DNA of 64,000 nt from an uncultured Myxococcales bacterium (GCA_903936705.1 CAIZWN010000051.1:155857-219856), one strand, 5' to 3'; shown: positions 45,914-55,307, counted from the first letter of the stretch. The notes: generated by a model from the letters alone, not told the origin. A program made the numbers and translations.

Positions 45914-47901
45914 CGCCCGACCAGCGCCCGATATTCACACCGGATGCCGACACGGCAGCGCGGTCCCAGATGGCGCAATTCATGACTTACTGCTCCGGCG
46001 CCACCGGTATCGGGTTCGACTGGGATTCATTCTCGCGCTGGTCCTCGAAATCCTGGCGAGACTTCTGGCGGTTGTTCCTCGACTGGTCTGGCGCGAAGGT
46101 ATCCGGTTCGCCTGAACCGGTCTGCGCCGGAAATGATATCCGGACGGCTTCGTTCTTTCCCGACCTGCGTCTTTCGTATGCGGGCAACCTCCTGGGAACG
46201 GCCGCAGACGGATGCGGCGACAACCTGGCCTTGATAGCCGTAGATGAAACCGGGCGCAGGAAATCGTGGACGAGAAACGAGCTGCGATCCAGGGTCGAGG
46301 CTGCCGCGCGCGGCCTGAATGCACTGGGCATCCGCCCGGGCGACCGGGTGGCGGCCATCGCCCGAAACGATGACGCCGCCATCGTTGCATGCCTCGCCGC
46401 AACCAGCCTGGGAGCCACATGGTCATCGATAGGACCGGACCAGGGGTCGGAATCCGTACTTGCGCGATTCTGCCAGCTAGATCCATGCCTGATGTTCGTC
46501 GTCGGTTCGCATCCATACCAGGGGGCACAACGATCCTTGCGCGATCGCCTGGAAGCAATTGTTGCAGGCCTGCCAACCGTGGGATCCATCGTGTCGCTGG
46601 ATGGGGATATCGCGGCACTCGAAGGCCTTTCGCGCCAGGTTCGAACACTGCAGGATCTCGAGACGGAAGGCGCGTCGGACGTGCCATTCATGTGGCCCGA
46701 TCTGCCGTTCAACCACCCGCTGTTCGTGATGTTCTCGTCCGGAACCACCGGTGCTCCAAAGTGCATCGTCCACGGGATAGGCGGAACGCTGCTTGAACAC
46801 GTGAAGGAACTGCGCCTGCATTCGGATTTCAAGGCCGGGGACCGCCTGCTGTTCACGACCTCATGCGGCTGGATGATGTGGAACTGGCAGCTTTCGGCAC
46901 TGGCATCCGGCGCGGCGATCGTCACGTACGACGGGTCACCGACATTCCCGACGCCGGACGCGCTGTGGCAGGTCGTGGCACGCGAGAAGGTAACGGTCTT
47001 CGGCACCAGCCCGGCCTTCATGAACTACTGCAATGATTTCGCCATAGTACCAAAGGATATCGCAGATCTGTCCTCGCTAAGGGCGATCCAGTCCACTGGC
47101 TCGGTGCTTCCCGACCGCCTGTACGACTGGGTTCAGGCAAACGTGGGTGACATCCCATTGCAATCGATCTCCGGGGGAACGGATATCATCGGCTGCTTTG
47201 TGCTTGGCAACCCGATGCTGCCCGTATGGCGCGGTGAGAGCCAGTCAATCAGCCTGGGTCTGGACGTTTGCAGCCTGCGTCCAGACGGTGCCGCCGACGA
47301 CTCGGTAGGCGAACTGATCTGCAGCAACCCATTCCCATCGCGACCTCTGGGCCTGTTCAACGACCCGACCGGCGAACGCTTCCATGCTGCCTACTTCGCC
47401 CAGAACAAAGGGGTCTGGACGCATGGCGATTTCATGATCCTGACCAGCCACGGCGGTGCGCGCATCCTGGGCCGTAGTGACGGCGTGATGAACATCCGGG
47501 GCATCCGCATTGGCCCTGCCGAAATCTACGCGATACTGCTGGACATCCCGGAGATCCGCCTTGCCATGGCCGTCGAGCAGCAGGCCCCGCAGGACCCGGG
47601 CGGGACGCGGCTTGTGTTGCTTGTCGTTCTGCGCGATGGCGCGGTCCTGGACCGCAAACTGACGTTGCGCATAAAGAAGGACCTCTCCAGCCGTGCCTCG
47701 ATGGCTCATGTGCCCGCCGCGATCGTGGCCGTCGATGACCTTCCGGCAACACACAACGGAAAGATGTCCGAACGGGCAGCCCGGGATGCGGTCAACGGGA
47801 AGGTGCCGGAGAACCTCGCCGCGTTGCGCAATCCAGTGTGCCTTCAAACGTTGCTGGCGCACCCTGACCTGGGGGGACGCGTGGCACCCACTGGATCCTG
47901 A
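45910..47901 (+). CDS. AMP-forming acyl ligase, acetoacetyl-CoA synthetase type
   Basis: A 663-residue ANL-superfamily enzyme. The N-terminus (FDWDSFSRWSSKSWRDFW) and internal blocks FFPDLRLSYAGNLL, FSSGTTGAPKCIVH, TSCGWMMWNWQLS, SISGGTDIIGCF and WTHGDFM are those of acetoacetyl-CoA synthetase. The catalytic Lys is likely K618 in THNGKMSERA. In a Dlt-like operon its job is probably to adenylate a small acid and load it on the preceding carrier protein; acetoacetate, 3-hydroxybutyrate or another short acid are candidates. A stand-alone acetoacetyl-CoA synthetase is the alternative. Start overlaps the carrier protein stop (ATGA). Confidence 0.85.
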   Translation: MTPDQRPIFTPDADTAARSQMAQFMTYCSGATGIGFDWDSFSRWSSKSWRDFWRLFLDWSGAKVSGSPEPVCAGNDIRTASFFPDLRLSYAGNLLGTAADGCGDNLALIAVDETGRRKSWTRNELRSRVEAAARGLNALGIRPGDRVAAIARNDDAAIVACLAATSLGATWSSIGPDQGSESVLARFCQLDPCLMFVVGSHPYQGAQRSLRDRLEAIVAGLPTVGSIVSLDGDIAALEGLSRQVRTLQDLETEGASDVPFMWPDLPFNHPLFVMFSSGTTGAPKCIVHGIGGTLLEHVKELRLHSDFKAGDRLLFTTSCGWMMWNWQLSALASGAAIVTYDGSPTFPTPDALWQVVAREKVTVFGTSPAFMNYCNDFAIVPKDIADLSSLRAIQSTGSVLPDRLYDWVQANVGDIPLQSISGGTDIIGCFVLGNPMLPVWRGESQSISLGLDVCSLRPDGAADDSVGELICSNPFPSRPLGLFNDPTGERFHAAYFAQNKGVWTHGDFMILTSHGGARILGRSDGVMNIRGIRIGPAEIYAILLDIPEIRLAMAVEQQAPQDPGGTRLVLLVVLRDGAVLDRKLTLRIKKDLSSRASMAHVPAAIVAVDDLPATHNGKMSERAARDAVNGKVPENLAALRNPVCLQTLLAHPDLGGRVAPTGS

Positions 47902-47914
47902 ACAAGAGGTGCCA

Positions 47915-49564
47915 ATGCTGGCAGATAATGCCGTCTCGGAAGCAAAAGGCAGCAGCAAATCCTTGACGCGATCTCTGTTTCTGGCCGCTTTCCTGGTCTT
48001 GTGGATGCTGTCAGCGCGGCAGGGACCGGCTGGCGACGCAACAGCGATGGTATCTGTTGCCCGCGGGATCGTCACCGAGGGGCGCCTGGATTCGTCCTAC
48101 CCGATGCTTGGTTACACGGTCGAATCGCCCGATGGCAGGCACTTCAGCAAGTACCCCTTGCCATGGAGCCTAATCGAAGTCCCAGGGCAGGCGCTGGAGC
48201 GCATGATCTCCACGGCGGCGCTTCCCAGGCCGCAACAAGAGGTTGCGCTGCGACTTGTGCGCGGCCTGACCCCGGCCGTATTCGGATCGCTTTCGGTGGT
48301 GCTGCTGTTCCTGGCTATGGTGCAAGCGGGCGTGCCACGCCGCAGGGCGATGATGCTGTCGGTGCTGGCACACGGAACCACGTGCCTGCTGCCGTACTTG
48401 AATTCCCACTATTCCGAGGTGTTCCAGGCCGCGATGGTGAACGCAGCGGTCTGGTCGCTGGCGATCCTGGTCCGCGTGCCGACCGGGCGCAACGCCGTCA
48501 GGCTGGGGTTGTTCCTGGGTATTCTGGTACTTACGAAGGTGTCGATGATCCCGCTGGCCGCGATTTTCGCGGTTGCGGCCATGTTCATTCTGTGGCGCGA
48601 TTGTGCCGCCGCATCTCGCGCAATCCTGGCAATGTTCTGCGCGATGCTGCCGCCAGTCGCGGTCATGATCGCCTGGAACGTGGTGCGCCTTGGGCAGCCC
48701 CTGATGACTGACTATGGGTGGTTCCTGGTCCCGCAGACCCTCGGCTTCCCCAGCGCCTCGACCCTGTTTGCACTGTTGCTGTCGCCGGGACGTGGACTCG
48801 TATGGTTTGCACCTTTGCTGTGGCTGGCGTGGCCCGGAGCACGCAGGGCCTGGCGCGAACTGGACTGGCTGGGGCTTGCTTGTGCCTTTGGGTTTGCGGC
48901 GACACTGCTGCTGCACGCAGGCTATACCGGATGGCACGGGTCGGAACAATGGGGGCCTCGCTACCTGGTCCCGATGGTCGGGCCGCTTGCCATCCTTGTC
49001 GCAATGGCTCTGCACCGGGACGAGCCGAGCCGTCGTTTTCGCCGGAATGCGCTGGTCCTGCTGGCGATCGCAGGGTTCGCCATCAATCTGCCCGGCATGC
49101 TGATCAGGTACTCCGACTTTTTCAACGCGGTGCCGTACCGGCCATATTCCATGATCCACCTGGACGCCGGGAACAAGCCCCTGGAATCTCCCGAACTGGA
49201 CCAGGTGTACCGAACCAACTACCTCCCATGGTTTTCGCCGATTCCGGGACACGCCTGGATGCTTGAACACGCAATATTCGGAGGGGCCCTGGAAGACGAT
49301 TGCCCCTGGGCAGGGCACGTAACCGAGGGGCCACTGATCAGGACGCCAGGACTGGCCCCGCGAATCGACCTGTGGTTTGTGCCGGACGACAACTGGGACG
49401 AGTCGACAGTCACTACCGTGCTGGCCCTGCTGGCGGTGATGATGCTGGCAGGCGCAGGCGCCGCCTTTGGATCCATTCCCCCGGCAGAATCGCCGCGCTC
49501 ATCGCCAGCTAGCACGCCGCGACCGTCATCCCGGTCGAGGGACCCGGAGAACGGTATTCCATGA
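47915..49564 (+). CDS. GT-C-like polytopic membrane protein (putative glycosyltransferase)
   Basis: A 549-residue protein with roughly 10-12 membrane helices. ATG 47915 has AAGAGGTG and lies 13 bases after the ligase, so it may belong to the same operon. The first outer loop carries an acidic GDATAMVSVARGIV motif and later SPDGRHFSKYPLPWSL, which recalls GT-C fold lipid-linked sugar transferases (RgtA/PMT type) with the Asp near the start. This could make or extend the polymer decorated by the upstream acylation system; that link is inference. The C-terminus is a Ser/Pro/Arg-rich tail. Confidence 0.65.
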   Translation: MLADNAVSEAKGSSKSLTRSLFLAAFLVLWMLSARQGPAGDATAMVSVARGIVTEGRLDSSYPMLGYTVESPDGRHFSKYPLPWSLIEVPGQALERMISTAALPRPQQEVALRLVRGLTPAVFGSLSVVLLFLAMVQAGVPRRRAMMLSVLAHGTTCLLPYLNSHYSEVFQAAMVNAAVWSLAILVRVPTGRNAVRLGLFLGILVLTKVSMIPLAAIFAVAAMFILWRDCAAASRAILAMFCAMLPPVAVMIAWNVVRLGQPLMTDYGWFLVPQTLGFPSASTLFALLLSPGRGLVWFAPLLWLAWPGARRAWRELDWLGLACAFGFAATLLLHAGYTGWHGSEQWGPRYLVPMVGPLAILVAMALHRDEPSRRFRRNALVLLAIAGFAINLPGMLIRYSDFFNAVPYRPYSMIHLDAGNKPLESPELDQVYRTNYLPWFSPIPGHAWMLEHAIFGGALEDDCPWAGHVTEGPLIRTPGLAPRIDLWFVPDDNWDESTVTTVLALLAVMMLAGAGAAFGSIPPAESPRSSPASTPRPSSRSRDPENGIP

Positions 49565-49833
49565 GGACCTCGTGGGCATCAGCCGGGACGTGGACGCTCT
49601 ATCCCATCCCAAATGCAACGTCCCTATGGTCGTGCTGGTCTTCCTTACCGACCCCTACGTCGTTTACAAAATCCAAAAAATGCCTCGAAAAACAAAATGA
49701 AATCAAAGGATCAAGATAACTCGGTGTTTACGTGTTTTCAAATTGTGGCTTAGACTGGTTTGTCCGGTATGAGTCCATGAACCACGGTTGTTGGCGATGT
49801 TGTTCTAACTACCCAGGGGCAAAGGAGAAGAAC

Positions 49834-51060
49834 ATGATTCCCAGAACACTGATTATGCAAGGCGCTCTGGCTCTTGCTGTGCTGATGGTATTTCCCGGGT
49901 GCTCTGAAAGCGACAAGGGCGTGTGCGAAAATGGCCAGACTCAGAACGGCACGACAACCTGCGGGCTGAACGCCGAAGGCGTGTTCACACAGAAGTGCGT
50001 CGCGGGAGCATGGCAGGACACCACGACATGCACCGGCACGAACGTCTGCGTAAACGACCAGACTCAGAACGGCACGACAACCTGCGGGCTGAACGCCGAG
50101 GGCGTGTTCACACAGAAGTGCGTTGCGGGAGCATGGCAGGACACCACGACATGCACCGGCATGGACGTCTGCGTCAACGACCAGACTCAGAACGGCGCGT
50201 CAACCTGCGGGCTGAACGATGAGGGCGTGTTCACACAGAAGTGCGTAACGGGAGCATGGCAGGACACCACGACATGCACCGGCACGAACGTCTGCGTAAA
50301 CGACCAGACTCAGAACGGCACGACAACCTGCGGGCTGAACGATGAGGGCGTGTTCACACAGAAGTGCGTTGCGGGAGCATGGCAGGACACCACGACATGC
50401 ACCGGCACGGACGTCTGCGAAAACGACCAGATACAGAACGGCGCGACGACTTGCGGGCTGAACGGCGAAGGCGTGTTCACACAGAAGTGCGACGCGGGAG
50501 CATGGCAGGACACCACGACATGCACCGGCACGGACGTCTGCGTGAACGGCGGCAAGAGAGAGAACCTGCTTGTCTGCGGGCCAGCCGACGAGGGCTTCTT
50601 CCTTGAAGACTGTACCGGCGGAGCCTGGGTCAACATCGAAATATGCATGATCTACAGTTACCTGGGCGCGGGGGAATGCAGGCAGGCGGACGGCCAGTAT
50701 GGCGCGTACTTCAGCATCAATTACGACGATCTCGATCCGCACACCCAGGGCGACAACGCAGCTATCGCGACCGCCCGATGCAAGCGCAAGTGTGCCGAAC
50801 ACTCGGATTGGTGCTACGCGGCCCAGGTCGTCACGAATCCCATCTGGCCCGCGCCCTCCTGCAATCTGGTCACCGACAATGCGGCCTTCACTGCCGCGGG
50901 AAACACCTGGATGGATGACACCTGGGGTGGCCTCCAGACGATAGACGGCGAGTCCTACCGGACTTATTGCGGGGGAGGCGGAGCCTTGTGCACCGACACG
51001 GTCTGGGGTGGAGGTTCGCTGAATCTCAGAGAAGGCTATAGCTGCTACATCTTCATCTGA
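49834..51060 (+). CDS. Tandem-repeat lipoprotein with 41-residue Cys repeats
   Basis: A 408-residue lipoprotein: ATG 49834 behind AAAGGAGAAG, signal peptide ending FPGC. Residues ~30-235 are five almost identical 41-residue units (core CVNDQTQNGTTTCGLN, then EGVFTQKCVAGAWQDTTTC) plus a sixth, diverged unit. The C-terminal ~140 residues form a different Cys-rich domain (CRQADGQYGAYFS, CAEHSDWCYAAQV, YSCYIFI) that recalls WSC or PAN-like carbohydrate or protein-binding folds. Likely a surface adhesin; the near-perfect DNA repeats imply recent expansion or contraction. Confidence 0.75.
   Translation: MIPRTLIMQGALALAVLMVFPGCSESDKGVCENGQTQNGTTTCGLNAEGVFTQKCVAGAWQDTTTCTGTNVCVNDQTQNGTTTCGLNAEGVFTQKCVAGAWQDTTTCTGMDVCVNDQTQNGASTCGLNDEGVFTQKCVTGAWQDTTTCTGTNVCVNDQTQNGTTTCGLNDEGVFTQKCVAGAWQDTTTCTGTDVCENDQIQNGATTCGLNGEGVFTQKCDAGAWQDTTTCTGTDVCVNGGKRENLLVCGPADEGFFLEDCTGGAWVNIEICMIYSYLGAGECRQADGQYGAYFSINYDDLDPHTQGDNAAIATARCKRKCAEHSDWCYAAQVVTNPIWPAPSCNLVTDNAAFTAAGNTWMDDTWGGLQTIDGESYRTYCGGGGALCTDTVWGGGSLNLREGYSCYIFI
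49921..50535 (+). repeat. Five tandem 123-bp repeat units
   Basis: Units begin at 49921, 50044, 50167, 50290 and 50413 with a period of exactly 123 bases; a diverged sixth begins at 50536. Units differ at only a few positions, so they are likely to recombine or slip without changing frame. Confidence 0.9.
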
Positions 51061-51068
51061 ATCCTCCC

Positions 51069-51083
51069 GGTTAGATATTAACC
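51069..51083. terminator. Weak hairpin between convergent genes
   Basis: GGTTA-GATAT-TAACC lies just after the stop at 51060. A T-run (GTTTTTC) appears only 25 bases on, so a terminator role is doubtful. Confidence 0.2.
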
Positions 51084-51143
51084 AAGGACTCTCTCGTCGT
51101 TTGATCGTGTTTTTCGGGTGCGGGTCGGTTCGTGCCGTGAGGC

Positions 51144-52514
51144 TCAGAAAACCATGTACAGGCGGAGCCGGACGCTGAACATGTCGTTGACGCGGCTGTT
51201 TTCGAAGGCTGGCTTGAGGTCGGCCCGGGCATACGAAAACACCACTTTGACCACCAGGTTGTCCAGGACGATGGGATGGCGAAACGACACGAAAGTCTGC
51301 TGGTGGCTGAAGCGGCCGCTGCGCCCAATCTGGTCGTTGAACTGGCGGTCGCCCTGCCGGGTGTAGTTGTACCCCATCCCCAGGACCGCGGACCAGAAGC
51401 CAAAGTTGAAGAAGCCGCCCGCTGACAGGGTGTCCGGACTGCCCTTTTCGTCCACCTTGTCGAATGAATCGATCCGGTCGACCACGCCGTAGGCCGCGTT
51501 GCCCCCGAACTGGAACCGCGCAATCTTGTGGGGTGCGTCGAAGTTGAATTGCAGCCCGCCGCCAACGCCCCACTGGCGCTCCCACTCCTTCTTGCCTGCC
51601 TCCTGGTGGGTCCGGCGACGCCACTCACCGGCAACCTTCAACTTCACCCAGCCGAAGTCCACGATGCCCGCGGGCCTGATGCCAAGCGAGTTGTACCCCA
51701 GGGCGTTCCCGAACACGCCGCTGGCCTCGAACCGCAGCCACTTCAGGGGGTAAAGGTGCAGGGCGGCTGCGCCGAAGCCGTTCTGGCGGTAGAAGGCGTA
51801 GTTGACCTCGTAGATGTCCGGGCCGCCGAAGGCACCCTGGTCTTCCAGAGTATCCCGCTCGAGGCCCTCGCCCTTGTGGTACACCTCCCAGGCCTCGTAG
51901 CGACCCACCTGGATGTCGAAAAGGTCCCACATCCCGAAACGGACCCAGGCGTCGTCGACGAAAATGGCAGGGACTCCGGGGATCTGCTCGATGGACGCCA
52001 GCATCTGGCCCTTGGCCTGGATGAAGAACCGCTTCCAGCTCTTGGTGGCAGTGATGTCCAGCATGAAGCGGCCACGGGCGATCCAGTACTGGAGGTCCGC
52101 CTCGGTGGACAGTCCCCGCTGGCTCTTCTCGTACCCGGCGTCGAACCAGAAGTCCCCGCCCAGGTGGATGCCGTCCCCGCGAATGGGCGACTGGATGCCG
52201 TCCAGGGGGTAGTAGGGGGACGCGATGTTCCGGTCCCATCGCCGGGGACCGGGTGCCTCGCCGGACGCCTCGGCGGAGCCCGCGAAAAGCCCCTGTAGCC
52301 CGGTGGCCAGGACCGGCTGGGCGAAGAGGCCGTAGGCGGGCCGCTTCGGGGCGGCGGGCTCTGCGACGGGCGCGACGGGCGCAACGGGCGCGACTGGAGC
52401 AACAGACGCGACGGGCGCAGCGGCTTGAGCGGCTGGGGGAACGGGCTCGTCGGCCCGGGCATTCATCCCGGCACCCAGGAACGGGATCAAGGCGATCCAG
52501 GCAAGGCGTTTCAT
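51144..52514 (-). CDS. Outer membrane porin-like beta-barrel protein
   Basis: A 456-residue outer membrane protein. ATG 52514 overlaps the end of the glycosidase gene by four bases (ATGA) and has GGGGGGAGA upstream. A signal peptide (cleavage near NARA-DE) is followed by a Pro/Ala/Val low-complexity stretch and then ~16-18 predicted strands; it ends RLYMVF with the C-terminal Phe typical of BamA substrates. The style resembles phosphate-selective porin O/P proteins. Being coupled to a secreted glycosidase suggests uptake of sugars; the substrate is unknown. Confidence 0.75.
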   Translation of the reverse strand: MKRLAWIALIPFLGAGMNARADEPVPPAAQAAAPVASVAPVAPVAPVAPVAEPAAPKRPAYGLFAQPVLATGLQGLFAGSAEASGEAPGPRRWDRNIASPYYPLDGIQSPIRGDGIHLGGDFWFDAGYEKSQRGLSTEADLQYWIARGRFMLDITATKSWKRFFIQAKGQMLASIEQIPGVPAIFVDDAWVRFGMWDLFDIQVGRYEAWEVYHKGEGLERDTLEDQGAFGGPDIYEVNYAFYRQNGFGAAALHLYPLKWLRFEASGVFGNALGYNSLGIRPAGIVDFGWVKLKVAGEWRRRTHQEAGKKEWERQWGVGGGLQFNFDAPHKIARFQFGGNAAYGVVDRIDSFDKVDEKGSPDTLSAGGFFNFGFWSAVLGMGYNYTRQGDRQFNDQIGRSGRFSHQQTFVSFRHPIVLDNLVVKVVFSYARADLKPAFENSRVNDMFSVRLRLYMVF

Positions 52515-54703
52515 TCTCCCCCCCCTTCGCTATGAAGCTGCGGCTGACTTCCGATGACGAAGGTGCCCGACAGCGGCAGGTGGCCCACGTCCGGCCCGAC
52601 CTCGACCTTGTAAGACGTCGGCTCGATCACCCACCGGTCCTGGCCCGTGTCCCAGACCTTCAGGTCCGGGATGCGCAGGAAAATCTCGACGGTCTTTGTC
52701 TGGCCCGGGTCCAAAGACACCTGGGCGAATCCTTTCAACTCTCGCACGAACTTCCTGGCAGTGGACTCTGGCCGCCCAACGTACAACTGGGGCACCGCCA
52801 CGCCAGGCCGGGTGCCGGTGTTCTTCACGTCCACCGTCACGGTCATCTGCCCGGACTCGGTCACGGTGTCGCACGGGAGGGTCAGGTTGCTGTATTCGAA
52901 CGTGGTGTACGACAGGCCGTAGCCGAAGGGGAACAGAGGCTGAAGGCTAGGGTTGTGGTCGAAGTGCCGGTAGCCGTGGAAGAAGTCCATCGGGGTCTCG
53001 TTCTGCTTGTTGCCGAATTCCGGGCAGTCCGCCCACGCCTTCGGCCAGGTCTGGGGGACCCGCCCCTGGAAGTCATGGTCGCCGAAGAGAAGGTCCGCCA
53101 GGGCGTTCCCCCCCTCCATACCGGGGTACCACGCCATGACGATGGCGTCGGCGGCCCCGTGCCACCGCTCCATTGTGATGGGACCGCCGGCCTCCATCAC
53201 GACGATCGTCTTCGTCTTGGCGGCCACGGCCTGGATCAGCGCCTCCTGTTCCGCGTTCAGGTCCATGGTTGCCCGGTCGCCGCCCTTGAACACGGCCTCG
53301 CCCTCGTCCGACGCGGTCAGGGCCACCACGACGATGGCCAGGTCGGCCCCGGTGGCAGCATCCGCGTCGTTGCCGGTGACGACCTCGATGGCAGGCGAAC
53401 TCTTCAGCGCGCGGGCCCGGATCCCCGCGAGGGGGGTTACGGCGTACGACGGCACGACGTTGCTGCTCCCGGAATCCCCCAGGCGAGCCTGGTCCGCGAA
53501 GGGCCCGACGACCGCGATGCGTCCGGCCGTCACGGGGTTGATCGGCAGCACGCCGCCCTCATTCTTCAGCAGCACCATGCCCTTCCAGGCGGCCTCCCGG
53601 GCCAGAGCCACGTGCGCGGCGCTCTCGATGACCGACGCGTCGCCGGCGAAGGGTTCATCCAGCAGGGCGAAACCGAACTTGAACTTGATGCGCAGGATGC
53701 GCCGGACTGCGTCGTTGATGAGGCTTTCCGGGACCTGCTGCTGAGCGACGGCCTGCTCCAGCCCCTGGTAGTAGATGGGCATCGGCATCTCGACGTCCAT
53801 CCCTGCCAGGGCCGAGTCGACGGTGCTCTGGGCGGCGTACCAGTCGCTGACCACGAACCCGTCGAAGCCCCAGTCGCCCTTCAAGATATCCCGCAGCAGC
53901 GGCCGATTCTCGCTGCAGTAGGCGCCGTTCAACTTGTTGTATGCGGACATGACGCAGGCGGCATCGGCCTCCTTCACGATCATCTCGAACTGCCGGGTGT
54001 ACACCTCGCGCAGCGTCTGCGCGTCGATAACCGCGTTGTTTGTCATGCGCGTGTCTTCGACGTTGTTCCCGGCGAAGTGCTTGACGCAGGCGGGAACCTG
54101 GGTCTGGACGCCCCGGGTGAACGCGATGCCCATCATGCCCAGCAGCCAGGGGTCCTCGCCGTAGGTTTCCTGCCCCCGGCCCCAGGCGGGGTGCCGCAGG
54201 ACGTTCACGGTCGGGGCCAGGATGACGTTGCTGCCGAAACCACGCATCTCCTTCCCCATGGCCTCGCCAATGCGCAGTTCCAGGTCCGTGTCCCAGGCGG
54301 CCGCGCGGGACACAGCTACCGGGAAGGTCGTCGCGGGCCCGATTTCGCAACGCACTCCACGGGGGCCGTCCAGGAAGTACAGGCCCCGAATGTTCTTTTC
54401 CACGTTGTCCGGCGTCTTGAACATGTCGAACTGAATCATGGCACCGTTCATCTGCCCGATCTTCTCGGCCGTGGTCAGGCTGACCTGGTCGACCCGGGGG
54501 TCCGTCGTCAACGTCCGACGATCCAGGGTCGGCCGGTCACCGCACACCAGGACGGCCTCGCTGACACCAACGTCAGTCTGCCCCTCGTCGGCGACAGGGA
54601 TGTCAGGAACGTCCTGGCCGCCGGGCCCGCCGCCCCGATCGATGGGTGGGCGCGCGCACGCCGTCAGCAGCAGCACGAACAGGATTCCCAGGGCCTTGGT
54701 CAT
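52511..54703 (-). CDS. Glycoside hydrolase family 3 lipoprotein (beta-glucosidase type)
   Basis: A 730-residue exported GH3 enzyme. ATG 54703 has GGAGGCGTTG upstream and begins a signal peptide ending LLLTAC (lipobox), followed by a Gly/Asp-rich linker. The (beta/alpha)8 domain includes PTVNVLRHPAWGRGQETYGEDP, KHFAGNN and the nucleophile Asp in GFVVSDWYAAQST. The alpha/beta sandwich and a C-terminal fibronectin type III domain follow (FPFGYGLSYTTFEYSNL). Likely role: trimming glucosides in the periplasm or at the surface. The porin gene after it is translationally coupled. Confidence 0.93.
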   Translation of the reverse strand: MTKALGILFVLLLTACARPPIDRGGGPGGQDVPDIPVADEGQTDVGVSEAVLVCGDRPTLDRRTLTTDPRVDQVSLTTAEKIGQMNGAMIQFDMFKTPDNVEKNIRGLYFLDGPRGVRCEIGPATTFPVAVSRAAAWDTDLELRIGEAMGKEMRGFGSNVILAPTVNVLRHPAWGRGQETYGEDPWLLGMMGIAFTRGVQTQVPACVKHFAGNNVEDTRMTNNAVIDAQTLREVYTRQFEMIVKEADAACVMSAYNKLNGAYCSENRPLLRDILKGDWGFDGFVVSDWYAAQSTVDSALAGMDVEMPMPIYYQGLEQAVAQQQVPESLINDAVRRILRIKFKFGFALLDEPFAGDASVIESAAHVALAREAAWKGMVLLKNEGGVLPINPVTAGRIAVVGPFADQARLGDSGSSNVVPSYAVTPLAGIRARALKSSPAIEVVTGNDADAATGADLAIVVVALTASDEGEAVFKGGDRATMDLNAEQEALIQAVAAKTKTIVVMEAGGPITMERWHGAADAIVMAWYPGMEGGNALADLLFGDHDFQGRVPQTWPKAWADCPEFGNKQNETPMDFFHGYRHFDHNPSLQPLFPFGYGLSYTTFEYSNLTLPCDTVTESGQMTVTVDVKNTGTRPGVAVPQLYVGRPESTARKFVRELKGFAQVSLDPGQTKTVEIFLRIPDLKVWDTGQDRWVIEPTSYKVEVGPDVGHLPLSGTFVIGSQPQLHSEGGGE

Positions 54704-55073
54704 GTTCAACGCCTCCTTCCCCCGTAACCGAACCAGGATTCCCAACCGGCAGTAGGATAGGAGGCCCGGTGGAGGGCGTCAACGCGATTCAGCCCCCCCC
54801 GGATCCACTGCCTATCCCCGATGTCCCATGCTGCCTGGTGTTCGTCCAAATGCCGACGCCCACCGACCAGGAATTCGCAGACCTGGCAACAAGACTGACC
54901 GACAGGCTGAATATCCTGCTTCAACGCCAGTTCAAGCGGGCCGAGGAGGGACTGCTGCACATCGACCTGATCTGGGAGGTCGTCGAGACCTACCGACACG
55001 TATTTGGTGTAGCGGCGAATTGACTTGGTCCAGTAGTTAGTCCACAATTTACGGGTCGTGGCGGAGCCCCTTG
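54704..55073. other. Region between the GH3 gene and the toxin-antitoxin module
   Basis: About 370 bases. The one plausible small reading frame is given separately at 54850-55023. Otherwise no repeat or RNA was recognised. Confidence 0.35.
54850..55023 (+). CDS. Possible small hypothetical protein
   Basis: A 57-residue frame from ATG 54850 without a clear ribosome site. The peptide looks like a real helical protein (FADLATRLTDRLNILLQRQF, then LLHIDLIWEVVETYRHVFG), with balanced charges. It could be a third component of the adjacent Phd/VapC module or an unrelated short gene; the call is weak. Confidence 0.35.
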   Translation: MPTPTDQEFADLATRLTDRLNILLQRQFKRAEEGLLHIDLIWEVVETYRHVFGVAAN

Positions 55074-55307
55074 ATGGTCCAGATAAACGTACACGAGGCA
55101 AAGACCCACCTGTCCCGCCTGCTGGTCGAGGTCGTGGGTGGCAAGGAGGTCATCATAGCCAGAGGCGGAAAACCGATCGCGCGACTGGTGGCCCTGGCGA
55201 ACGTTGAGCAGCATCGAATTCCCGGCCTTGACGCCGGGCGAATCCTGATTGCCGACGACTTCGACGCCGAATTGTCCGAGGAGATCACCCGGAGGTTCGA
55301 GCGATGA
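55074..55307 (+). CDS. Phd/YefM-type antitoxin
   Basis: A 77-residue antitoxin. ATG 55074 is preferred; a TTG one codon earlier is possible. The N-terminal DNA-binding fold is typical: VQINVHEAKTHLSRLLVEV, then IIARGGKPIARLVAL. The C-terminal part should wrap the toxin. It overlaps the toxin gene by four bases. The pair should repress its own promoter upstream. Confidence 0.93.
   Translation: MVQINVHEAKTHLSRLLVEVVGGKEVIIARGGKPIARLVALANVEQHRIPGLDAGRILIADDFDAELSEEITRRFER

Noticed and set aside
49921..50535. Regularly spaced repeats that resemble a CRISPR array
   Set aside because: The whole 123-base unit repeats with no unique spacers and is in frame inside a lipoprotein gene, so it is a coding tandem repeat.
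51069..51083. Rho-independent terminator after the tandem-repeat lipoprotein
   Set aside because: The stem is only five bases and the T-run is not adjacent; listed only as a weak feature.
52253..54727. 824-residue plus-strand frame opposite the GH3 gene
   Set aside because: Antisense shadow; the minus strand carries the GH3 motifs and lipobox.
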